Assembly: GCF_029866485.1 (NCBI RefSeq)
Contig: NZ_CP092332.1
Span: forward strand, 434,001 to 498,000
From: Flavobacterium keumense
GTDB lineage: Bacteria > Bacteroidota > Bacteroidia > Flavobacteriales > Flavobacteriaceae
DNA length: 64,000 nt
Direction: 5' to 3'
Shown here piece by piece: positions 8,261 to 16,629 of the stretch. Each line of letters opens with the position of its first letter. The first letter of the stretch is position 1. The translations under genes and the position numbers were made by a program. Under the pieces are notes generated by a model. The model did not search any database and was not told the origin of the DNA. It saw nothing but the letters and a program-made list of their open reading frames with translations.

Positions 8261-8964
8261 TGCAAGCCGAAGATTTTTTGAATGGTCAAATTCTTTTGAT
8301 TGACAAACCGTTAACTTGGTCTTCTTTTCAAGCGGTGAACAAATTGAAATACATTTTAAAGCGCCAATTTGATTTACCAAAAAAATTCAAAATTGGTCAC
8401 GCAGGAACCTTAGACCCTTTGGCCACTGGACTATTGATCATTTGTACAGGAAAATTTACAAAAAAAATCACTGAAATTCAGGCACAACCCAAAGAATACA
8501 CCGGTACTTTCTTTATTGGAGCTACAACTCCTTCGTATGATTTAGAAACTGTAATCGATCAAACCTACCCTACCGCTCATATTGATGAAGCCTTGATTCA
8601 TAAAACGGTGGAGCAATTTTTAGGCGAAATTGACCAAAAACCTCCTGTTTTTTCAGCTATAAAAAAGGAAGGAACACGCTTGTACGAACACGCAAGAGCA
8701 GGTGTTGAAGTTGAAATTGATTCAAGAAAAACGACTATTTACGAATTTGAAATCACCCGAATCGCTTTGCCAGAAATTGACTTTAGAGTCGTGTGTAGCA
8801 AAGGAACTTATATTCGCTCCTTAGCATTTGATTTTGGAAAAGCAATGCAATCTGGATCGCATTTAACCGCCTTGCGTCGGACTAAAATTGGCAACTACAA
8901 TGTGCAAAATGCAATGAATCCAGAGGAGTTTGAGAAAAAATATGTATTAAATTCTTCTGAATAA
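8260..8964 (+). CDS. truB: tRNA pseudouridine(55) synthase
   Basis: A 234-residue enzyme making pseudouridine 55 in the T-loop of tRNAs. The catalytic aspartate is D52 in GHAGTLDPLATGLL. The N-terminal GQILLIDKPLTWSSF segment and the C-terminal GTYIRSLAFDFG motif are both present. It lacks an extended PUA domain, as is common for the short bacterial form. Its start overlaps the uppP stop by one base. It is the last gene of the ftsX-DUF3098-uppP-truB unit. Confidence 0.96.
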   Translation: MQAEDFLNGQILLIDKPLTWSSFQAVNKLKYILKRQFDLPKKFKIGHAGTLDPLATGLLIICTGKFTKKITEIQAQPKEYTGTFFIGATTPSYDLETVIDQTYPTAHIDEALIHKTVEQFLGEIDQKPPVFSAIKKEGTRLYEHARAGVEVEIDSRKTTIYEFEITRIALPEIDFRVVCSKGTYIRSLAFDFGKAMQSGSHLTALRRTKIGNYNVQNAMNPEEFEKKYVLNSSE

Positions 8965-9019
8965 GTCCTATATAAAACGATTTTCATTATTTTTACTACA
9001 TCATTAAAGCTCCATTAAA

Positions 9020-9184
9020 ATGAAAACCTCCATCAAAAAACCCAAAAATCTTGCTACTCCAGGCAAACCAATGTCTCAGGATGAATTTATTTCTTTAATT
9101 AAAGAAGCCGAAGAAGGAGAATTTATGTCTGAAAAAGAGTTTGACGAAAGATTTAAAGAATGGAGATTGAAAAAAAAGAAGTAA
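9020..9184 (+). CDS. small antitoxin-like protein of a ParE/RelE-type toxin-antitoxin pair
   Basis: A 54-residue protein read directly from the sequence: a basic N-terminus (MKTSIKKPKN), then EEFI-type acidic helices around DEFISLIKEAEEGEFMSEKEFDE and a lysine-rich end. Small acidic-helix proteins of this kind lie upstream of ParE/RelE toxins in many Bacteroidota and are thought to cover the toxin. Its last 25 nt overlap the toxin start at 9160, typical of coupled pairs. No DNA-binding fold is obvious in so short a protein. Antitoxin function is inferred from position and size. Confidence 0.72.
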   Translation: MKTSIKKPKNLATPGKPMSQDEFISLIKEAEEGEFMSEKEFDERFKEWRLKKKK

Positions 9185-9492
9185 TACGTTCTTCTTATTA
9201 CTTATCAGATATTCAAGCTATTTTTGAATACGGGGAGATTACTTTTGGGGAGAATGCAGCTCTTTATTTTTATGAAGATATAAAGTCAATTGTTCGAAAT
9301 CTCGAGAACTACTATCTACTCCACCCCGAATGTCGGCACTTGGAAACTAAGACTAAAATATATCGAAATATAATTTTAGGTGCCTATTTAATCATTTACA
9401 GAATTCGTCCCAACACAATTGAAGTATTAAGAGCTTTTCATGGAAGCCGTTCCCCTAAAAACATTAAAAATGTTAGAAAAATTAAGATTTAA
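9160..9492 (+). CDS. RelE/ParE family toxin
   Basis: A 110-residue protein with the small alpha/beta fold pattern of ParE/RelE toxins: helices in YYLSDIQAIFEYGEITFGENAALYFYEDIKSIVRNLE, then LHPECRHLE, and strands IYRNIILGAYLIIYRIRPNTIEVLRAFHGSRSP. The Y.I.YRI and I.VLR..HGSR segments are the usual C-terminal strands with the conserved R and H. The family acts on DNA gyrase (ParE) or on translating mRNA (RelE); which applies here cannot be told. It overlaps the antitoxin by 25 nt upstream and the thioredoxin-like gene by 11 nt (convergent) downstream. Confidence 0.85.
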   Translation: MEIEKKEVIRSSYYLSDIQAIFEYGEITFGENAALYFYEDIKSIVRNLENYYLLHPECRHLETKTKIYRNIILGAYLIIYRIRPNTIEVLRAFHGSRSPKNIKNVRKIKI

Positions 9493-10093
9493 AATTCTCT
9501 TGCATTAATTCCATAATCTCATCTTGAGTACTCGCGCCTTTGTCGTGCAAATACCATAACTGTAATTCGGTTTTAGCAGTTTCATCAATGACTCCAAATT
9601 TTTCTTTATAACTTTCAATCAAATCAATGGCTCCTTGAGGTCTTGGTCCCCAATCACCTACTACCGATCCTGTAGCTTTGTCAATAATAATAAGTTTTGG
9701 AATTGCTTTACTTTTATTAGTCAAAAAATAATTCATCAAATCTTCATTTTCATCACGTAAAACTAATTTCAACTCAATTTTTTGATTGGCTTCCAATACC
9801 ATTTTGTTGAGAATTGGTACTATTTGTGCTGCATCACCACACCAACTTTCCGTCAGTACTACCCAAAGATAACTTTTATTTAAAGTCTTTAACTTCGCAC
9901 TATTTGCTTCTGTTATTTTCATTGTTTTATCCAAACGATGCATCCGAGTCTCGTTCAATTCACTATAATGGGTACGTTCTTCTGTTTGTTCTACAGCGGT
10001 GGATTTTCCTTCTTTTAACAAATCAGCCATTAATTTTCTATATTCTAAGTACGAATGACTTTTGAACAATGCCTGAGCAATAACAGTTTTCAT
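9482..10093 (-). CDS. thioredoxin-fold protein with single-cysteine WCGDA motif
   Basis: A 203-residue cytoplasmic protein with a thioredoxin domain from about residue 60. The redox motif is WCGDA (84-88), so the second cysteine of CxxC is absent. The segment AIPKLIIID has the cis-proline region, followed by WGPRPQGA. It belongs to a widespread thioredoxin-like group with this CGDA variant. With one cysteine it cannot form the standard internal disulfide, so a monothiol or structural role is more likely. No signal peptide is seen. A -7 box lies at 10113-10120. Its 3' end overlaps the toxin gene tail. Confidence 0.85.
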   Translation of the reverse strand: MKTVIAQALFKSHSYLEYRKLMADLLKEGKSTAVEQTEERTHYSELNETRMHRLDKTMKITEANSAKLKTLNKSYLWVVLTESWCGDAAQIVPILNKMVLEANQKIELKLVLRDENEDLMNYFLTNKSKAIPKLIIIDKATGSVVGDWGPRPQGAIDLIESYKEKFGVIDETAKTELQLWYLHDKGASTQDEIMELMQENFKS

Positions 10094-10112
10094 AGACTCT
10101 ATTTTATTTAAG

Positions 10113-10120
10113 CAAAGGTA
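10113..10120 (-). promoter_or_regulatory. -7 box (TACCTTTG) for thioredoxin-like gene
   Basis: TAnnTTTG match on the minus strand, 20 nt upstream of the start at 10093. Confidence 0.55.
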
Positions 10121-10220
10121 TCCTTTAAATGAAAAATAAAACGTGACTTTTATTACTTAAGTCCAAAAAATCCTTTCAAATTATTTTTTAAAACACTATT
10201 TTAAAAAATCAGAATATAAC

Positions 10221-10228
10221 TATATTTG
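10221..10228 (+). promoter_or_regulatory. -7 box (TATATTTG) for pyrH
   Basis: Strong TAnnTTTG match 21 nt before the ATG at 10250. It shows that the TTG at 10226 cannot be the start codon. Confidence 0.65.
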
Positions 10229-10249
10229 CATCAAATAACTCAACTACTC

Positions 10250-10957
10250 ATGAAATACAATAGAATTCTTCTAAAATTAAGTGGCGAAGCTTTAATGGGC
10301 GATTTAAACTACGGAATTGACCCAAAAAGATTAGCAGAATATGCTGACGAAATCAAACAAATTCATGACAAAGGAGTTGAAATTGCCATTGTAATTGGAG
10401 GTGGTAATATCTTTAGAGGTGTTGCTGGAGTGAGTTCAGGCATGGACCGTGTTCAAGGCGATTATATGGGAATGTTAGCTACCGTTATTAATGGTATGGC
10501 ATTGCAAGGCGCTTTGGAAGACAAAGGAATGAAAACTCGTTTGCAAACTGCCTTGAAAATGGAATCTATTGCAGAGCCTTATATCAAAAGAAGGGCCGTT
10601 CGTCACCTTGAAAAAGGAAGAATTGTAATCTTTGGAGCAGGAACAGGAAATCCTTACTTTACTACAGACACTGCAGCTGTTTTACGCGGAATTGAGGTAA
10701 ACGCTGATGTGATTTTAAAAGGAACTCGTGTTGATGGTGTTTACGACTCTGATCCAGAGAAAAATGCTGGTGCTGTAAAATTCGACTACATTTCTTTTGA
10801 AGATGTATTAAGCAAAGGATTGAATGTAATGGACACTACAGCCTTTACTTTAAGCCAAGAAAATAAATTACCAATTGTAGTTTTTGACATGAACAAAGAG
10901 GGCAACCTAATTAAAATTTGCGAAGGCAAAAACATAGGAACAGTAGTAAATATTTAA
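10250..10957 (+). CDS. pyrH: UMP kinase
   Basis: A 235-residue amino-acid-kinase-fold enzyme that phosphorylates UMP to UDP in pyrimidine nucleotide synthesis. Motifs are [11 protein letters not shown] (about 7-17), [11 protein letters not shown] (phosphate-binding), [13 protein letters not shown] and [14 protein letters not shown]. The family is usually hexameric and GTP-activated. Start chosen at ATG 10250, because an in-frame TTG 24 nt earlier lies within the -7 box. It is followed 83 nt later by frr, the usual pyrH-frr pairing in bacteria. The gap holds short AATCTAAA-type direct repeats (about 11006-11040). Confidence 0.97.
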   Translation: MKYNRILLKLSGEALMGDLNYGIDPKRLAEYADEIKQIHDKGVEIAIVIGGGNIFRGVAGVSSGMDRVQGDYMGMLATVINGMALQGALEDKGMKTRLQTALKMESIAEPYIKRRAVRHLEKGRIVIFGAGTGNPYFTTDTAAVLRGIEVNADVILKGTRVDGVYDSDPEKNAGAVKFDYISFEDVLSKGLNVMDTTAFTLSQENKLPIVVFDMNKEGNLIKICEGKNIGTVVNI

Positions 10958-11040
10958 TAAAAAGACAGATTAGAATTCTTAGATTGTTGAACATAAGTCT
11001 CCAACGATCTAAATAATCTAAAAATCTAAATAATCTAAAA

Positions 11041-11604
11041 ATGACTGAAGAAATTGAATTTATATTAGATAGTACCAAAGAATCTATGGAAGGTTCTATT
11101 GCGCATTTAGGGAAATCATTTTTAAATATCCGTGCTGGAAAAGCATCTCCTGCAATGTTGGGCAGTGTTTTTGTTGACTATTACGGTTCGGCGACACCAC
11201 TTTCTCAGGTATCAAAAATCAGTGTTCCTGATGCCAGAACGATTACATTACAACCTTTCGAAAAAAACATGTTGCAAGCCATTGAAAAAGCAATCATGAT
11301 GGCTAATCTAGGTTTCAACCCAATGAATAACGGAGATGTAGTAATTATTAGTGTTCCGCCATTGACTGAAGAAAGAAGACGCGAATTAGCGAAACAAGCA
11401 AAAGCTGAGGCAGAAGACGCTAAAATTGGTGTTAGAAATGCGCGTAAAGATGCTAATACCGAAATTAAAAAATTAGAGAAAGAGGGAACTTCAGAAGATA
11501 TTTGTAAAAGTGCTGAAGATGATGTTCAAAATTTAACTAACGCATACATCAAAAAAATAGACGACCTTCTTGTAGAGAAAGAAGCAGAAATCATGAAAGT
11601 ATAA
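11041..11604 (+). CDS. frr: ribosome recycling factor
   Basis: A 187-residue protein that, with EF-G, splits the post-termination ribosome. It has the standard length and three-helix-bundle plus small domain layout. Visible signatures include LNIRAGKASPAML, PLSQVSKISVPDARTITLQPFEK, NGDVVIISVPPLTEERRRELAKQAK and VRNARKDANTEIKKLEK. It is the second gene of the pyrH-frr unit and ends at a strong terminator (11627-11654). Confidence 0.98.
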   Translation: MTEEIEFILDSTKESMEGSIAHLGKSFLNIRAGKASPAMLGSVFVDYYGSATPLSQVSKISVPDARTITLQPFEKNMLQAIEKAIMMANLGFNPMNNGDVVIISVPPLTEERRRELAKQAKAEAEDAKIGVRNARKDANTEIKKLEKEGTSEDICKSAEDDVQNLTNAYIKKIDDLLVEKEAEIMKV

Positions 11605-11626
11605 ATTGCTTTTTACTATAAAATTA

Positions 11627-11661
11627 AAATCCGCCTGATTGTTACGGCGGATTTTTTTTAT
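11627..11661 (+). terminator. Rho-independent terminator after frr
   Basis: A 9-bp stem AAATCCGCC/GGCGGATTT (11627-11635 with 11646-11654), a 10-nt loop and a T run. Confidence 0.9.
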
Positions 11662-11664
11662 GCT

Positions 11665-11672
11665 TACTTTTG
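11665..11672 (+). promoter_or_regulatory. -7 box (TACTTTTG) for DUF5686-type gene
   Basis: TAnnTTTG match just after the frr terminator and 26 nt before the ATG at 11699. Confidence 0.6.
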
Positions 11673-11698
11673 TACTACTCAAAATTAAAACTGTCTTT

Positions 11699-14179
11699 AT
11701 GAAATATTGGTATTGGTTTATTTTGGTCTGTTCGCTTACCGCAAACGCACAATTTCAATTGAATGGAATTGTGAAAGACGCAAGTAATAATAAACCTTTA
11801 TCTTTTGCTTCTATTTATACCTCAACCGGAATAAATACAATTTCAGATGTAGATGGAAAATTTAATATTGTCTCTTTACATCCTTTTTACGAATTTACCG
11901 TTTCTTATATTGGCTATACTAAAACAACCATTACAACTCAAAAAGATAAATCATTTTATAGTATTGCATTAATCCAAAACACGCATACTTTAAACGAAGT
12001 TATCATTCCTAACGAAAATCCAGCGCTTGGAATTATCCGAAAAACAATCGCTCAAAAAGAGCAAAACAATCCACAAAAGCAGCTAAACACTTTCGAATTC
12101 AAATTGTACAATACATTAGTAATTACAGCTAACCCAGATTCCATCAATTCAAAAATTGATACTATTATTACTTCCAAAAACACTATCAAAACAGATTCTA
12201 CAAATTATAAATTTAAAAAAACAATTCAAAAACAACATTTGTTCCAAACTGAAAAAGTGTCTTTATTCCAATACAAAGAAGGTGTTGTAAAGGAGACTAT
12301 TTTAGGAACAAAAATGGCAGGATTAAAGCAGCCTATTTATGAAATTTTAGGCTTTAAACTCCAGTCTTTTTCCATATACGATTCTAATTATGAACTCTTT
12401 GAAACAAAATACAATAGCCCAATTGATAATAATGCATTAAAAGAATACAAATACCAACTACTTGATTCCACCAACATCCAAGGGCGTGAGCTATATATGA
12501 TTCATTTCAAAAGAAAAAAAAAGATTGGAGGATTAGAAGGGGTGTTGTATGTTGACAAAAGTAATTATGGAATAGCCAAAGCAATTATGCGTGTAAGAGG
12601 CGTACTTGATATTACAGGAATTCATGAATTTAATTACCTTCCAAAGGAGAAAATTTGGTTCCCTTCCAATAAATCTTTTAAAATTGTCAAAGGTAATAAT
12701 GATGACGATGTCAAGTTATTAGGAGGGAGTATTCAATTTGAAGGTAATACTGATAAAAATTTTAAATCTAGAAAAAAACAAGCTTCTGATTTTATTTATC
12801 TTCTATCAAAAAGTACCCATTTTGATCTTACTATAAACCAACCAATTCAAATCAAAAAAAGTGCTATTGCGCTTGATATAAAAAAAGAAGCTATAAACAG
12901 GCCGGATGATTTCTGGAATAGGTACCGAAAAGACAGTCTAGATAATAGAAGTCGCAAAACCTATTCTGTATTAGATAGCATTGCTAAAAAAAATCAAATT
13001 GAGTTAAAAATTACCGTTGGCCGAAGACTAATCAATGGTTTTATTCCCGCCGGTCCTATCGATATAGATTTGAGAAAATTTTTCAGTTTTAACAATTATG
13101 AAGGATTTAGAATAGGGCTGGGAGGAATAACAAATGATCATTTTTCGAAAACAATTAAACTTGAAGGCTATACTGCTTACGGCACAAAAGATGGAAATTT
13201 TAAATACAATTTAGGAATTGGAACTCTACTAGGGGAAACAACCAATTCTTGGTTAGGAATTGCCTACACTGACGATGTCCGAGAAATTGCAAGTACCATT
13301 TTTTCGATTGACAAGAGGGGGTTTAAGATTTATGACCCAAGACCCTTAAATATCAGCACTTTTTATAATTACAAAAATTGGAAGGCTTTTATTGAAACCA
13401 AATTGATTCCAAAAACAGAGAGTGTTTGGGAAATTGCCACAACTACTATAGCACCTAGGTTTGACTACGCTTTTTTAGTTAACGGAAAGTCATACTCTAA
13501 TTATTCTATGACTACAGCTATGGTTTCATTGCGTTGGAATCCTTTCAGCGATTATATGCAAACTCCTTCGGGAAGAGTTGAAGTAGAGAAACGTTTTCCA
13601 AAATTTACATTTCAATTTACAAAATCAATTCCTCATTTCATTCAAAATGATTTCGATTTTGGAAAAATCGACTTCAAAACTGAATATGAAAAACAATATC
13701 TTAATGGAAATAGAACAACTATACTGTTTCAAACCGGTTACGCTTTTGGTCAAATCCCTTTAACCCATTTATATAGTATCTCTCCTAACAATATCACTAA
13801 AGAAACCATTTTACAACGAATTACTTTTGCGGGGAAAAATAGTTTTGAAACCATGTACTACAATGAATTTTTCTCAAGTGAATATGCCTACCTACAATTC
13901 AAACACGGCTTTCATCGCATCACACTTTTTAAAAAAATAAAACCTTCTTTTGTTTTTGTTTCAAGAATGGCATGGGGAAATCTAGAACATAATGAACGTC
14001 ATTCAGGACTAGTATATAAAACACTTAACAAGGGATATTTTGAATCAGGCGTTGAGTTAAACCAAATTTATAAAGGACTGGGCTTAGTTGGTTTTTATCG
14101 TTACGGCCCTAATCAACTACTTAAATTTGAAGATAATATAGCTATCAAAATAAGTTATATTTTTGACTTAGGGTTTTAA
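11699..14179 (+). CDS. DUF5686 / carboxypeptidase-like regulatory domain outer-membrane protein
   Basis: An 826-residue exported protein. It has a signal peptide (about 1-18, ending TANAQ), then a CarboxypepD_reg-like beta-sandwich (about 20-105: LNGIVKDASNNKPLSFASIYTSTG, DVDGKFNI, TVSYIGY). A long DUF5686-type region follows. The final part is rich in alternating aromatic strands and ends in phenylalanine (YIFDLGF), as expected for an outer-membrane beta-barrel. Function is unknown; the domain order recalls TonB-dependent-receptor relatives without a plug. Start chosen at 11699 because earlier in-frame starts lie in the frr terminator and promoter. Its 3' end overlaps the convergent antiporter gene by 12 nt. 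Confidence 0.85.
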   Translation: MKYWYWFILVCSLTANAQFQLNGIVKDASNNKPLSFASIYTSTGINTISDVDGKFNIVSLHPFYEFTVSYIGYTKTTITTQKDKSFYSIALIQNTHTLNEVIIPNENPALGIIRKTIAQKEQNNPQKQLNTFEFKLYNTLVITANPDSINSKIDTIITSKNTIKTDSTNYKFKKTIQKQHLFQTEKVSLFQYKEGVVKETILGTKMAGLKQPIYEILGFKLQSFSIYDSNYELFETKYNSPIDNNALKEYKYQLLDSTNIQGRELYMIHFKRKKKIGGLEGVLYVDKSNYGIAKAIMRVRGVLDITGIHEFNYLPKEKIWFPSNKSFKIVKGNNDDDVKLLGGSIQFEGNTDKNFKSRKKQASDFIYLLSKSTHFDLTINQPIQIKKSAIALDIKKEAINRPDDFWNRYRKDSLDNRSRKTYSVLDSIAKKNQIELKITVGRRLINGFIPAGPIDIDLRKFFSFNNYEGFRIGLGGITNDHFSKTIKLEGYTAYGTKDGNFKYNLGIGTLLGETTNSWLGIAYTDDVREIASTIFSIDKRGFKIYDPRPLNISTFYNYKNWKAFIETKLIPKTESVWEIATTTIAPRFDYAFLVNGKSYSNYSMTTAMVSLRWNPFSDYMQTPSGRVEVEKRFPKFTFQFTKSIPHFIQNDFDFGKIDFKTEYEKQYLNGNRTTILFQTGYAFGQIPLTHLYSISPNNITKETILQRITFAGKNSFETMYYNEFFSSEYAYLQFKHGFHRITLFKKIKPSFVFVSRMAWGNLEHNERHSGLVYKTLNKGYFESGVELNQIYKGLGLVGFYRYGPNQLLKFEDNIAIKISYIFDLGF

Positions 14180-16438
14180 AATTAATACCGATGGAACTCC
14201 ACTTAACCAAATGCTTCTTGAATCAACCAAAGCTTTCCAGCTTTCTAAGCTAATAATCATCACGTCTTGATTGGCTAAAAATTCTTTCTTTACAATTCTA
14301 TCTTCCATCAAAGCGATATTTTTAGGGTATTTTTGTTCCAACGATTCTAGCGCACTTTGCACTACAAAATTGTTATGAATATTCCCGTTTACATCGAGCA
14401 CCTCAATCTTTGAATTATTATTGTAAATTAATTTTTGCGCATAATCCAATAGAAAAGAATCCTCTGAAGAAAATATAGGTAAAAACACGTTGTTTACCCT
14501 TTGTAAATCTTTATCAATCAAAATACCCAATGGCATTTTAGTTTTAGAAATTATTTGACGTGTTCTTTCATCAAAAGGAGAATTTTCAAAAAGCCCCTCC
14601 TTTCCTGTAAACTTATCAATCAAGCGATCCGGATTTATAATTCGTGTAGTAAATCCAATTACTTTACCTAAGATAGTCCCTTCAAAAATAGACTTTCCTA
14701 GACCAACCAATAACAAATCATAATCTCCTTGATTAGCCACATCTGCAATTTCAGTTTCAATATCCATTGTTGCTTTGAACAACGTGTCTATTTCTTGATT
14801 CAATACTTTAGACTCTTCTAGGATAGGAACAAAACTATCTTTCTCTATTTCTTCGGTATTGAATGTGTGCATTTCGTCACTTAAATACAAATGCATTGCA
14901 GTGATTGATGCTGATTTTTTTTGTTTTTTTGTTAAACTATTTGCCAAACGCAATAATGACTTGCCTTTTTCATTATTCCCAAAAGAAATTAAAACTTTAT
15001 ACTTGTTATTATTCACGACGATTTCGGGAACAAGGACTTCTTTATTTTTGAAAATGAAATTGATAAAATCCAAAGCAGGTCCTGTCATAAAAGTAGTTAC
15101 CAAAGCCATAATTACCATCATAGTAAACACTTCTGGAGTTAATACTTTTAATTCCAAACCAATATTAAGAACAATCAATTCCATTAACCCTCTGGTATTC
15201 ATCAAGGCTCCAATAGTTAAACTATCTGACCAAGACTGTCCCACAAATTTTGCCGCTAAAGCACTTCCAAAAAACTTCCCAACAACGGCTACCAGGATAA
15301 TAAACCCTGTTATTTTCCATAAGTACGGATCGTTAATCAAGCCTATTTCGGTTTTTAATCCCGTAAAAACAAAAAACAATGGCAACAACAATATCAAGGA
15401 AACATCTTCTACTTTTTCTATAAAAATGGTTCTAAATTTAGGTACATCTGGCATAATTGCACCCGTCATAAATGCCCCAAATAAAGCATGAATCCCAATC
15501 ACTTCAGTAGCATAAGAAGAAATTATCAATGTAAGAAAAAAGATAGCTACAACTGGTTTTACCAAGGTGTCTTTTGTTGCATATAAATCCCCTATTCGTT
15601 TTAAAAAAGGTTTCACTACTAACAACATTGCTAAAACGTATAAAGCTGCTAATCCAATAATATATAATGAACTTACAAAAGTACCCGCTTTTACGATAGC
15701 AATTACCACTGCTAATAAACACCAAGCAGTAATATCGTCAGCTGCAGCACATGTAATGGCTATAGCGCCTAATTTAGTTTTATGGAGTCCTCGCTCTTGA
15801 ACAATACGAGCTAGTACAGGAAAAGCCGTAATACTCATTGCAATCCCCATAAATAGACTGAACGATAAAAATTTCACTCCTTCAGGGGCAAAACGATTAT
15901 AAACAAAATAGGCTAATCCAATTCCTAGAGCAAAAGGAATAACGATACTAGCATGACTAATAACAACAGCCTCATTAGCTTTATTTTTCAACACTTTTAA
16001 GTCCAATTCCATCCCTATAACAAACATGAAAAGAATTAAACCAATCTGACTTAAAAATTTTAAATTACCTAAAGATTCTACTGGAAATAATGTAGCTGAA
16101 AATTCTGGAAAATACATTCCTAATAACGAAGGTCCTAATACAATTCCTGCTATGATTTCTCCAATCACCGTTGGCTGACCTATTTTTTTGAAAATCCATC
16201 CAAAAAAACGAGCAACAATAATAATGGTAACAATTTGCGCTAAAAGGATAGCCAAAGGATCTTGTAAGTTATGAAGCATTGAATCAACAAAATCATTCCA
16301 AAAACCATTCTCTATACCTGATTTTAAAATCGCTTTGTTGGCCTCAAGGTGTTTTCCCTCACTAATAATCCAATACATCAGCGCAGTAAAACCACCTGTT
16401 ACGGCTATATAAAATGCACCATTTTTAAAATTCTTCAT
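14168..16438 (-). CDS. cation:proton antiporter (CPA2-type) with C-terminal cytosolic domain
   Basis: A 756-residue membrane transporter. After a first helix (about 8-26) and a gap come roughly twelve transmembrane helices (about 55-455) of the sodium/hydrogen exchanger fold. They include GEIIAGIVLGPSLLG, the ITCAAADDITAW segment with the tandem acidic residues, and MTGAIMP and LMNTRGLMELIVLNIGL. The last 280 or so residues are soluble and hold two stretches resembling universal-stress-like domains (LISFGNNEKGKSLLRLA; LLVGLGKS). It probably exchanges Na+ or K+ for protons. It has its own -7 box at 16480-16487; ion selectivity cannot be read from the sequence. Confidence 0.92.
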   Translation of the reverse strand: MKNFKNGAFYIAVTGGFTALMYWIISEGKHLEANKAILKSGIENGFWNDFVDSMLHNLQDPLAILLAQIVTIIIVARFFGWIFKKIGQPTVIGEIIAGIVLGPSLLGMYFPEFSATLFPVESLGNLKFLSQIGLILFMFVIGMELDLKVLKNKANEAVVISHASIVIPFALGIGLAYFVYNRFAPEGVKFLSFSLFMGIAMSITAFPVLARIVQERGLHKTKLGAIAITCAAADDITAWCLLAVVIAIVKAGTFVSSLYIIGLAALYVLAMLLVVKPFLKRIGDLYATKDTLVKPVVAIFFLTLIISSYATEVIGIHALFGAFMTGAIMPDVPKFRTIFIEKVEDVSLILLLPLFFVFTGLKTEIGLINDPYLWKITGFIILVAVVGKFFGSALAAKFVGQSWSDSLTIGALMNTRGLMELIVLNIGLELKVLTPEVFTMMVIMALVTTFMTGPALDFINFIFKNKEVLVPEIVVNNNKYKVLISFGNNEKGKSLLRLANSLTKKQKKSASITAMHLYLSDEMHTFNTEEIEKDSFVPILEESKVLNQEIDTLFKATMDIETEIADVANQGDYDLLLVGLGKSIFEGTILGKVIGFTTRIINPDRLIDKFTGKEGLFENSPFDERTRQIISKTKMPLGILIDKDLQRVNNVFLPIFSSEDSFLLDYAQKLIYNNNSKIEVLDVNGNIHNNFVVQSALESLEQKYPKNIALMEDRIVKKEFLANQDVMIISLESWKALVDSRSIWLSGVPSVLILKP

Positions 16439-16479
16439 ATCTTTTAGAATCGCTTTGTCTTTTACAAAGATGTAAAAAC

Positions 16480-16487
16480 CAAATATA
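16480..16487 (-). promoter_or_regulatory. -7 box (TATATTTG) for antiporter gene
   Basis: TAnnTTTG match on the minus strand, 42 nt upstream of the start at 16438. Confidence 0.55.
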
Positions 16488-16601
16488 AAAATAATAATCC
16501 TATTTAAAATAGTAACTTAAATTTAATATTTCCTCCGTTTCCCTTTGGAAAAAGAACAAAATCAATTGTACCGATAGTTAAAAAAATCAACCCACTTTAC
16601 C

Positions 16602-16609
16602 TACCTTTG
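16602..16609 (+). promoter_or_regulatory. -7 box (TACCTTTG) for RND/MMPL transporter gene
   Basis: TAnnTTTG match 21 nt before the ATG at 16630. Confidence 0.55.
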
Positions 16610-16629
16610 CAACGAATAAAAAAGGAATA

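Noticed and set aside
10226..10249. N-terminal extension of pyrH from TTG at 10226.
   Set aside because: The codon lies inside the TATATTTG promoter box; ATG at 10250 gives the normal protein start.
14859..15491. A 210-residue plus-strand frame opposite the antiporter gene.
   Set aside because: It lies wholly antisense to a well-supported membrane protein gene and has no recognisable domain; its composition mirrors the other strand.
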